A DNA stretch of 64,000 nt from an uncultured Chlorobiaceae bacterium (GTDB lineage Bacteria; Bacteroidota; Chlorobiia; Chlorobiales; Chlorobiaceae): positions 62,001-126,000 of the forward strand of contig CAINOC010000045.1 of the NCBI GenBank assembly GCA_903851385.1, written 5' to 3'. The position numbers and the translations under genes are program-made. The first letter of the stretch is position 1. The number at the start of each line of letters is the position of its first letter. A model generated the notes under the pieces. That model saw nothing but the letters and a program-made list of their open reading frames with translations, was not told where the DNA came from and did no database searches. This document shows, piece after piece, positions 18,434 through 25,342 of this stretch.

Positions 18434-19621
18434 TTAGAAAGTCACTGTTGCCCAGAGTTCTGGAAGCAGTGCATGTTCGTTTACCAACTCTGTGCCAAGA
18501 CTGGATGTTTTCATAGAGGCGTAACGCACAGTTGGTTGAAGAGTGAAAGTTCCCTGTGCTGACTCATGCAGCTTGATCTTGTACTGAGCATAGATAAAGT
18601 TATTGGTGTATACCTGATTACCACCTGGAGTAAGACTGGCTTGAGTAAGAGTGGATTTGTCGGTTGTACTGTTGTGATCATACCATACAGTGACCGGTCC
18701 TGACTCCGCCTTGATTCTGAAGAAATCACCAAAGTAATCAACTCTGGTGCCAGCGAAAGGATTTGGTGTGGCTGGAGTCCCTGCTCCAGCAGGAGTCGTG
18801 CCGCTGCCTCTGGTATAGAAGGCACTTGCCGATAATTTTACGCCACTTAGAGGAACACTGACGTTTGTACCGTAGGTGACTGGTCTGAATCCGAAATGAA
18901 TAGGCGCGGCAGCAGGATTGTTAGTACTATAAGTAGTTGGATAAGAAGCGCCTGGAGTCCATGTCTGTGTTAAGACATCAGATTTTGTTAGGATAGCAAC
19001 CGCCTGCGGTTCAAAAGTAACATTTCCTAGATTGAACTTGTAGCTTGTGTGAATTCCATATCCGTCATTCAGGAGGCCATCGCCACTCCATGAGGTGTTC
19101 CCTGCCGCATTGTTGTCAAGCACGACAAACGTTGCATTTAAATCACCAGGGCCTACTTTTCCGCCAACGTTTGCACCAAATGCACGATCGTTAAGGAGAA
19201 GATCAATTGGAGTGAATATAGGGCGGGTCGGAAAGAGTGTTAGGTCAAAGATAGGATTGTTGGCTGAGTTCAAAGGTAAACGACCCACCAGGTAATGGCT
19301 GCCGCTACTCATATGCCCGAAGTAGAACTGAGATAATTGAAGGTTATATACCTCTCCATTAGCATAACCGACAGTCTGCCATCCGCCATTGCGACTGTCT
19401 TCATTAGTAACCAAGGCCTTGAAAAAATAGCCGTCGCCAAGGTCGGCCGCTGCTCTCAGGTTCAGGCGGTATTGCCAATCAACATTATCAACATCCTGAT
19501 GACCTGTAATCCAGTCTTGCACGCGGACAGAGGCGTCTCCGCTGATGTTCAGGGCTGCAAAAGCTGGTGATGCGTATGACAGTGCTGCAAACATTGCAGC
19601 AAGTGATAGCATTTTTTTCAT
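18434..19621 (-). CDS. Outer-membrane porin-like beta-barrel protein (copy 1)
   Basis: 395 residues. The signal peptide MKKMLSLAAMFAALSYASPA, cleaved after AFA, is shared with two other porins in the window. The mature part is rich in Gly, Asn, Thr and Tyr with alternating hydrophobic strands, ending in aromatic LPELWATVTF as outer-membrane proteins do. It differs from the other two after the signal peptide (ALNISGDASVRVQDWITGHQD), so it is the divergent member, perhaps an alginate/phosphate-type barrel. It is preceded by a hairpin with a T10 run in its leader. Confidence 0.82.
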   Translation of the reverse strand: MKKMLSLAAMFAALSYASPAFAALNISGDASVRVQDWITGHQDVDNVDWQYRLNLRAAADLGDGYFFKALVTNEDSRNGGWQTVGYANGEVYNLQLSQFYFGHMSSGSHYLVGRLPLNSANNPIFDLTLFPTRPIFTPIDLLLNDRAFGANVGGKVGPGDLNATFVVLDNNAAGNTSWSGDGLLNDGYGIHTSYKFNLGNVTFEPQAVAILTKSDVLTQTWTPGASYPTTYSTNNPAAAPIHFGFRPVTYGTNVSVPLSGVKLSASAFYTRGSGTTPAGAGTPATPNPFAGTRVDYFGDFFRIKAESGPVTVWYDHNSTTDKSTLTQASLTPGGNQVYTNNFIYAQYKIKLHESAQGTFTLQPTVRYASMKTSSLGTELVNEHALLPELWATVTF

Positions 19622-19636
19622 GTGTGTTCTCCGTTA

Positions 19637-19653
19637 GGTTGTGTGTGTGTTAA
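19637..19653 (-). promoter_or_regulatory. Conserved porin leader element TTAACACACACACAACC
   Basis: Read on the minus strand this pyrimidine/AC-rich block lies 15 nt upstream of the porin ATG. The same block, one CA shorter, precedes the other two porin genes. Conservation of an untranslated stretch at three loci suggests a role in mRNA stability or translation. Confidence 0.5.
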
Positions 19654-19667
19654 CAAGAAAAAAAAAA

Positions 19668-19693
19668 TTCCTGCCTTTTTGAAAGGCAAGGAA
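19668..19693 (-). promoter_or_regulatory. Terminator-like hairpin in the porin 1 leader (attenuator candidate)
   Basis: On the minus strand TTCC-T-TGCCTTT / AAAGGCA-GGAA forms an 11-bp stem with one bulge and a short loop, followed directly by ten Ts (19658-19667), 37 nt upstream of the porin start. The leader of the porin at 20060 is otherwise alignable on both sides but lacks this hairpin. The hairpin is therefore a roughly 45-bp insertion within a duplicated leader. Confidence 0.55.
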
Positions 19694-19985
19694 CAGGTTG
19701 AAAAGGATATACCTTGTTACAATATTGTTAAATGTAATAAAAATAGAAGATAAAGACCAAACGTGACTTTCTGTGCCTGGATAGTATTTCCTATATAGTG
19801 TTTTATAATATAAGGTTAACAGTTTATTTGAATCCGGGCTGAAATTTGGTTGTAAGCAAGAGTGAGCTCCTGATAGAAATCTACATTGAAGGGATTTATA
19901 TCTTGTCTGCTCTATTGAGATATAGGAATGAGCTGTGAAATTGTGTAAAGGAGGGAATAGAATGGCGTTCAATCAAGGGTCTAAC

Positions 19986-20016
19986 AAGGCTGCCAAAGAA
20001 GATTAGGGGCAGCCTT
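19986..20016. other. Inverted repeat downstream of the second porin
   Basis: AAGGCTGCC and GGCAGCCTT separated by 13 nt, 44 bp past the porin stop, with no T-run. A similar AGGCT hairpin follows the third porin (60345-60375). Apart from this and the leader elements, the 438-bp gap 19622-20059 has no gene I can support. Confidence 0.5.
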
Positions 20017-20059
20017 GCTAAACAATCAAATAAAATCAAGAAAAAAGAACATCAAGCTC

Positions 20060-21367
20060 TTAGAACTTGTAGCGTACGCCAACGGCAGTAATGGTATTGT
20101 TCTGGTAATAAGTTGATGAAGAAAGTCCTACTCCAGAGAAGGTGGCATACATCAAACCTGCATAAGTATCAAGAGACTTGGTGATATGGTAATCAGCAAG
20201 CAGAGAGTAGTACATCTGATTAGAGTAAGACTGAGAGAGATCAGTATTCGCTTGAGGACTGACACTATAAACTCCTGCTGCCATGTTGAATTTACTTGAG
20301 AAATTATAGTCACCGCCTCCAAACAAAATGTGAGTACTCTTATCGGAAGCAGTTGCCGAAAAATTAGAGACCTTTCCAACATTTTGTCCGTAGTAGTTGT
20401 AGAGGGTAGGGGTTGTCGATATTATGTTAGATGGAGCGCCAAGAGTATATTGCTGATATCCGATCTTCAGTGTAGCAGCACCAATCTTATACTTGGCAGC
20501 AACCATCCATGCCTTGGTGTTTTCATTGGTTATATCAACTGCGTTAGATGTTGCGGCACTGGCGACACCCGTTATTGCATCGTTAAAAGCTTGGTATGTA
20601 CCCTGGATTCCGAAATTACCCTCTTCGTAGCCGGCGTTCAGAGCATAAGCCGTTTTTGCTGTGGCTTCTCCAAGGGTGCCTCCGAGCTTTAAGAGTCCAC
20701 CGAAATTAAACGAACCGATTTTGTTAGTGTACTTCAAGCTATTGTCAACACGGGTATCCTCGCTGACTCCACCTCCGCCACCGTAGGTACCAGAAAAGCC
20801 CAGAGGTGAGAACAACTGTGCGTCTTGAACAGGGTCATAAGTTACGCAGATGTCATAAATAGGAGCGTAGTTACGACCAACGGCAAGAGAGCCCCAATCA
20901 CTATATGAAAGGCCGACAAATGCCTGCCTGTTGAACAATTGACCATTCATCGAACTGTTTGCTCCTGCTGTTGTGAGAGTCTCACCATTAGTAGCCAATT
21001 CGGCGGCTGCATTGTTCACTCTGCCTGTGGGCAGATTGAAGCCCTCTTCAAGGGTATAGAATACCTTCAGGCCGTCACCGATATCCGTAGTCCCTTTAAC
21101 ACCAAGGCGGGAGTCTGATATACCGCCGTTGAACAATCCGATTGCTGCGCCATGCACTACTGATCTCTTGACTGGGCTGACAGGGTTAACCGATGCAGGG
21201 AATTGAGGATCAATACTCAACGAATGTGATACGTCACCGAAAGCGGTATCAAGAGTACCGTAAACATTGATGTTAGTGCCGCCAACAGTGATGTTAGTGT
21301 CTGCAAAAGCCGGTGATGCGTATGATAGTGCTGCAAACATTGCAGCAAGTGATAGCATTTTTTTCAT
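20060..21367 (-). CDS. Porin (Gram-negative general porin type, copy 2)
   Basis: 435 residues. The signal peptide MKKMLSLAAMFAALSYASPA is followed by DTNITVGGTNINVYGTLDTA, the classic first strand of general porins. Further barrel features: SRLGVKGTTDIGDGLKVFYTLEEGF, FNRQAFVGLSYSDWGSLAVGRN, and a C-terminal strand ITAVGVRYKF ending in Phe. Its closest relative here is the porin at 58967. It should form a diffusion pore in the outer membrane. It is divergent from the NUDIX gene. Confidence 0.93.
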   Translation of the reverse strand: MKKMLSLAAMFAALSYASPAFADTNITVGGTNINVYGTLDTAFGDVSHSLSIDPQFPASVNPVSPVKRSVVHGAAIGLFNGGISDSRLGVKGTTDIGDGLKVFYTLEEGFNLPTGRVNNAAAELATNGETLTTAGANSSMNGQLFNRQAFVGLSYSDWGSLAVGRNYAPIYDICVTYDPVQDAQLFSPLGFSGTYGGGGGVSEDTRVDNSLKYTNKIGSFNFGGLLKLGGTLGEATAKTAYALNAGYEEGNFGIQGTYQAFNDAITGVASAATSNAVDITNENTKAWMVAAKYKIGAATLKIGYQQYTLGAPSNIISTTPTLYNYYGQNVGKVSNFSATASDKSTHILFGGGDYNFSSKFNMAAGVYSVSPQANTDLSQSYSNQMYYSLLADYHITKSLDTYAGLMYATFSGVGLSSSTYYQNNTITAVGVRYKF

Positions 21368-21382
21368 GTGTGTTTTCCGTTA

Positions 21383-21397
21383 GGTTGTGTGTGTTAA
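21383..21397 (-). promoter_or_regulatory. Conserved porin leader element
   Basis: TTAACACACACAACC on the minus strand, 15 nt upstream of the porin ATG and matching the elements at 19637 and 58937. Further upstream, about 45 bp (TTTAACGATATTGTAACA and flanks, roughly 21420-21465) matches the leader of the 18434 porin, so promoter and leader were duplicated with the gene. Confidence 0.5.
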
Positions 21398-21571
21398 CAA
21401 GAAAAAAAAAAGAACAAAAAATGTTACAATATCGTTAAATGTAATAAAAATAGAAGAAAACGACCAAGAGGGAATTATTCCCCCTTGATCAAAGGATTTT
21501 TTTATTTATTTGCGGCGGTGAAGAATTATAATTAAGCAGCCCTATTTTATCAATTTTGCAGGAATTTGATC

Positions 21572-22078
21572 ATGTCACAGGTCAGGCTGAGAGTAAGTGC
21601 TTTATGTATAAATGATGGCCAAGTTCTGCTTATAGAGCACAAAAGTTTTGCTCCTGAAGATCCCCACCTTCCTCAAAGTTACTGGATTCTCCCAGGTGGT
21701 GTTGTTGAACGGGGCGAAACTCTTGATGAAGCTTTGAAGAGAGAGATGATGGAGGAGACAGGGCTTGAGTGTCAGGTGGGCAGTCTGCTATTTATCAAGG
21801 AGCTACTCTATCCACATCCCGGCGTGCAGGAGCAGGGAAGCATTCATCACTCTGTATCGCTTGGGTTTTTCTGTACGGTTACCGGAGGTGAAATGATAAC
21901 CGGCAAAGACCCTGAATATGCCGATGACCAGCAGGTAATTCTTAAAGTGAGTTGGCTTCCGCTTGCTGAACTGGATAGATATGACCTTTATCCGCCCTTT
22001 CTTCCCGACTACATTCTTGCTCAAAATACTGAAGATGTTCAGAGTGCTGTACCTGAGTTTTTCAGTGCGTTGCAATAA
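21572..22078 (+). CDS. NUDIX hydrolase
   Basis: 168 residues. NUDIX box: GGVVERGETLDEALKREMMEETGLE, matching GX5EX7REUXEEXGU. These enzymes hydrolyse nucleoside diphosphate derivatives; the substrate is not predictable. The start ATG at 21572 is preferred over an in-frame TTG at 21566 because AGGA lies 8 nt upstream. It is a single gene with a strong hairpin directly after the stop. Confidence 0.92.
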   Translation: MSQVRLRVSALCINDGQVLLIEHKSFAPEDPHLPQSYWILPGGVVERGETLDEALKREMMEETGLECQVGSLLFIKELLYPHPGVQEQGSIHHSVSLGFFCTVTGGEMITGKDPEYADDQQVILKVSWLPLAELDRYDLYPPFLPDYILAQNTEDVQSAVPEFFSALQ

Positions 22079-22079
22079 T

Positions 22080-22117
22080 CGTCACTCCTGCATGGAATCT
22101 GTTGTGCAGGAGTGACG
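22080..22117. terminator. Hairpin between convergent NUDIX and DUF1207-like genes
   Basis: A 13-bp perfect stem (CGTCACTCCTGCA / TGCAGGAGTGACG) with a 12-nt loop immediately after the NUDIX stop. It lacks a T-run, so it may be a factor-assisted or bidirectional 3'-end hairpin. Confidence 0.6.
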
Positions 22118-22132
22118 GGCAATACACATGGT

Positions 22133-23008
22133 TCAGATATCAATAATCATTCCGAGTGTGGTAAAGCTTTCGGGATGGTAGAAGTACATCCCCTGTATGC
22201 TCATTCCCGAAAAATAGTTGCATGCCACTCTCACTTTTTCAAGACCTATAGCATTGAGGCGCATACCTGCCTGTATGTTCCATGTTCCCCTGTACCCTCT
22301 TGTTTCCTGCAGTGATGACTGCCAGACCGGCAGCAGTTTAAAGTCCGCGGCAAGATAGGTGTTGCCGGGAGTGGAGAGTTCGCCGCCGGCATGGAAAGAG
22401 CTGGGATTAATACCACCCGGCAAGGTGTGGTAGATATACTGGTAACCGGCATAGACCCGGTGACCCGGAGCACTCAGCGCCAGAACGAGATCCAGGAATT
22501 CACGGCTGTAGGTGAAGGGAATAGCCGGGCCGCCGGGTTCAGGAATCCATCCGCTGCCATCGGGTTCGTAGTGCCCGTCTTCAAAATGGGCAGAGATGTG
22601 GCTCAGACGGACTCTTCCGCTGAATTCATCAAAGGGTAATGTTTGGCTGCTGATCTTTTCTTTCCAGCTCGTATTGATGCCAAAAAGATAACTGACAGCA
22701 TCAACCGGAAATTTGAAATTGTCACTTTCCCGCAGGAGTGACCAGGTTCCGAAATCAACGCCAATGGCAAAGGTTTTACTCTTGTTCTGGTAGAGATCAG
22801 CTGTTGTTCCGATATCAAGATTCAGAAAACGCTGGCCCACGTAAGGCATCACCGAAACCTGTGGTTCCATAGGGTCGGCAAGAAGTGGTGTAAAGATTGT
22901 TTTAGTTGTAGGATTCAGTAGCTGATCCGCCGGAGCGTTTTTCAGTGAGATAAAAAGCAGTGCTGTCAGGATGACCACTGTTCTGCAGAGTCGGTAGGTA
23001 TTGGCCAT
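22133..23008 (-). CDS. Exported protein of unknown function (DUF1207-like)
   Basis: 291 residues with a signal peptide (about residues 1-27, ending APA). The mature protein has many aromatic/Gly beta strands such as PYVGQRFLNLDIGTTADLYQ, FAIGVDFGTWSLLRESDNF and FPVDAVSYLFGINTSWK, ending in a hydrophobic strand FTTLGMIIDI. This suggests an outer-membrane beta barrel. The resemblance to DUF1207 proteins is from memory and was not checked. It sits 42 bp downstream of pyrB on the same strand; I see no functional tie. Confidence 0.7.
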   Translation of the reverse strand: MANTYRLCRTVVILTALLFISLKNAPADQLLNPTTKTIFTPLLADPMEPQVSVMPYVGQRFLNLDIGTTADLYQNKSKTFAIGVDFGTWSLLRESDNFKFPVDAVSYLFGINTSWKEKISSQTLPFDEFSGRVRLSHISAHFEDGHYEPDGSGWIPEPGGPAIPFTYSREFLDLVLALSAPGHRVYAGYQYIYHTLPGGINPSSFHAGGELSTPGNTYLAADFKLLPVWQSSLQETRGYRGTWNIQAGMRLNAIGLEKVRVACNYFSGMSIQGMYFYHPESFTTLGMIIDI

Positions 23009-23050
23009 GGTTAAGTAAATAAAGCGGTTACAGGGTTTCAGAATTGTTTG

Positions 23051-23977
23051 TTATTGGGCGAGCAAAGTGTTCAGCACTGCCATGCGGACTGCAACACCGT
23101 TCGTCACCTGTTCAAGCAGCACGCTTTTCGAATAACCTGGCGGCTGTATGCGGTCGGCAACATTGTTTGATATCTCAATTTCACGGTTGATCGGTCCGGG
23201 ATGAAGTACAAGAAGATGTTTCTGGATTCTTTCAAGGCGTTCGTCGGTAAGGCCATAATAGACTGAGTACTCCTCCAGGGAGGGGAGGTATCCTCCAGTA
23301 GCGCGTTCAAGCTGCAGACGAAGCACGATTGCAGTATCAGCCCAGGCTATGGCCTGGTCAAGGTCGGTGAACAGTTTGACACCAAGCTGGGCAGCATCAG
23401 GAGGCATGAGAGTTACAGGAGAGCACAGTCCAACTTCTGCACCGGCGGTAAGGAGTCCGTATATGTTTGATCGTGCGACCCGACTGTGGAGAACATCACC
23501 GATAATAATCACCTTGAGGCCTTCAATTTTCCCGAAATATTCCCGAAGCGTAAACATGTCGAGCAGAGCCTGTGTCGGGTGCTCATGAGATCCGTCACCC
23601 GCATTGATGACCGGTTTCAATGTTATTCCCGTTATGAGATCCGCAGCACCTGAAGAGGGATGGCGCAGCACAAAGGCATCCACCTGCATTGCTTCAAGAT
23701 TTTTAATGGTATCGCTCAGGGTCTCTCCTTTGCTGACGCTGCTTGAAGCTGCGCTGAAGTTCAGAGTTCCGGCACCAAGATACCGTGCTGCCAATTCAAA
23801 AGAAAAACGGGTGCGGGTTGAGTTTTCAAAAAAAACAAGTGCAATGCGTTTGTTGGAGAGGGTGGGTTTAAAAGAAGGATTGGCGGTGGTCAACTCTTTT
23901 TTAAAGCCGGTGGCCATGTCGAGTATACAGGCGATATCACTGGCCGGAACATTGCATAATCCAGTAAGGTGCTTCAA
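23051..23977 (-). CDS. pyrB: Aspartate carbamoyltransferase catalytic subunit
   Basis: 308 residues. It condenses carbamoyl phosphate and aspartate in pyrimidine synthesis. Carbamoyl-phosphate motif FFENSTRTRFSFE, then SSSVSKGETLSDT, LRHPSSGA, INAGDGSHEHPTQALLD, and C-terminal LHPGPINREIEI. The start codon is TTG at 23977 with AAAGGT just upstream. No pyrI regulatory gene is adjacent, as is usual for bacteria with the unregulated catalytic trimer. Confidence 0.96.
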   Translation of the reverse strand: MKHLTGLCNVPASDIACILDMATGFKKELTTANPSFKPTLSNKRIALVFFENSTRTRFSFELAARYLGAGTLNFSAASSSVSKGETLSDTIKNLEAMQVDAFVLRHPSSGAADLITGITLKPVINAGDGSHEHPTQALLDMFTLREYFGKIEGLKVIIIGDVLHSRVARSNIYGLLTAGAEVGLCSPVTLMPPDAAQLGVKLFTDLDQAIAWADTAIVLRLQLERATGGYLPSLEEYSVYYGLTDERLERIQKHLLVLHPGPINREIEISNNVADRIQPPGYSKSVLLEQVTNGVAVRMAVLNTLLAQ

Positions 23978-24092
23978 ATTAGACCTTTATTTGTGACTTT
24001 TCAGAAATATATTTTCACCAAAGGTACAAAAAAATTGATGATCAAAAACTACCTTGCAACAGTTACGTATCTATGTCCTGTTGTTCATCCGT

Positions 24093-24130
24093 CTCTATGT
24101 CATTCTGAACGAAGTGAAGAAACCATAGAG
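24093..24130. repeat. Dispersed palindromic element, 'GTCATTCTGAACGAAGTGAAG' type
   Basis: The core GTCATTCTGAACGAAGTGAA is bracketed by a perfect 7-bp inverted repeat CTCTATG / CATAGAG. This sequence class recurs in intergenic DNA of many environmental bacteria and yields spurious translated peptides of 'CHSERSEE' type. It lies in the 200-bp pyrB/hypA gap, upstream of hypA. Confidence 0.6.
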
Positions 24131-24177
24131 CCAAAAACAGCCGGTACAGATGTTAATAGGTTTTTATTTTTACCAAT

Positions 24178-24522
24178 ATGCATGAAATGAGCATAGCGCT
24201 TTCCATTGTAGAAGCAGTCGAGGCCAAAGCGCGAGAGGAAGGAGCCGGAAGCATTTCCGGAATTGATCTTGTTATAGGAAAACTTGCCGGAATTGAGCCG
24301 CAGTCATTGAAATTCTGTTTTTCAGCTGCAGCCAAAGGAACGCTTGCCGAAGAAGCACTGCTTCAGGTTGAGGAACCGGAAGGTATGGGCGAGTGTGGAG
24401 AGTGTGGAAGAATGTTTCCCGTTTCTTTTTATTATGCAGAGTGTCCCGATTGCCGTTCACTGCGGGTGAAGATCGTGTCGGGAGAAGAATTTTTAATACA
24501 ATCAATAACTATAGAAGAATAA
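24178..24522 (+). CDS. hypA: HypA, nickel insertion protein for [NiFe]-hydrogenase
   Basis: 114 residues. It begins MHEMS, whose His2 and Glu3 bind nickel. The zinc site has CGECGRMF and CPDC (about residues 74-94). HypA delivers nickel with HypB to the hydrogenase large subunit. It is the first gene of a plus-strand hyp operon, and hypB begins 4 bp after the stop. Confidence 0.96.
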   Translation: MHEMSIALSIVEAVEAKAREEGAGSISGIDLVIGKLAGIEPQSLKFCFSAAAKGTLAEEALLQVEEPEGMGECGECGRMFPVSFYYAECPDCRSLRVKIVSGEEFLIQSITIEE

Positions 24523-24526
24523 GAGA

Positions 24527-25342
24527 ATGTGCGATACCTGCGGTTGTTCAGCGGATGGCGGGGCAGTGCTCCGCAAGCCAGGGCTTAGCGATTATCATGT
24601 TCATGTCACCCAGAGTAGTGGTCATGGAGATCATCATCATCATGAGACCGGTCATGACCATGAACACCATCATCATCATGAAAAAAAGAGCCGCACGATT
24701 GCGCTTGAACAGGATGTCCTTCAAAAAAACAATCTTCTTGCAGAAAGAAACCGAGGATATTTTGAGGCGCGCAGTATTTTTGTGCTTAATTTTCTGAGTT
24801 CCCCCGGTTCGGGAAAAACCTCGCTGCTTGAAAAAATCATTCCGGCACTTCAGCAGCATATTCCTGTGGCTGTTATAGAAGGCGATCAACAGACCACCAA
24901 CGATGCCGATCGAATTCATGCTCTCGGTGTGCCCGTGATCCAGATTAATACCGGTTCGGGATGCCATCTAGATGCTTTGATGGTTCACAGTGCCGTCAAG
25001 GAGCTTGAGCTTCAGGATAACTCGCTGCTCTGTATCGAAAATGTCGGCAATTTAGTTTGTCCGGCAATGTTTGATCTTGGAGAAGCCCTTAAAGTAGTCA
25101 TAATCAGTGTGACTGAAGGTGACGACAAACCTCTGAAATACCCGACCATGTTTCATGAGGCTGATATTTGCATTCTCAACAAGCTTGATCTTCTCCCTTA
25201 CGTTGACTTTGATGCCCTGAAGTGCAGGGAGAATGCCCTGCGGGTTAATCATCACCTTGAATGGTTTGAAGTATCGGCGAAAACCGGCGAGGGCCTTCCG
25301 CTCTTGCAGGAGTGGATTACAACCCAACTGAAGCAGCGCTGA
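24527..25342 (+). CDS. hypB: HypB, GTPase for nickel insertion into hydrogenase
   Basis: 271 residues. The N-terminal MCDTCGCS is the high-affinity nickel motif. A His-rich stretch (about 25-55, GDHHHHETGHDHEHHHHHE) can store nickel. The GTPase domain has SSPGSGKTSLLEK (P-loop), EGDQQTTNDADRI, and NKLDLLPY. It acts with HypA. Its end overlaps the start of hypF by 31 bp. Confidence 0.97.
   Translation: MCDTCGCSADGGAVLRKPGLSDYHVHVTQSSGHGDHHHHETGHDHEHHHHHEKKSRTIALEQDVLQKNNLLAERNRGYFEARSIFVLNFLSSPGSGKTSLLEKIIPALQQHIPVAVIEGDQQTTNDADRIHALGVPVIQINTGSGCHLDALMVHSAVKELELQDNSLLCIENVGNLVCPAMFDLGEALKVVIISVTEGDDKPLKYPTMFHEADICILNKLDLLPYVDFDALKCRENALRVNHHLEWFEVSAKTGEGLPLLQEWITTQLKQR

Noticed and set aside
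24548-24967. A 139-residue minus-strand frame with Met-rich runs opposite hypB
   Set aside because: The Met runs are the complement of the His codons (CAT) in hypB.
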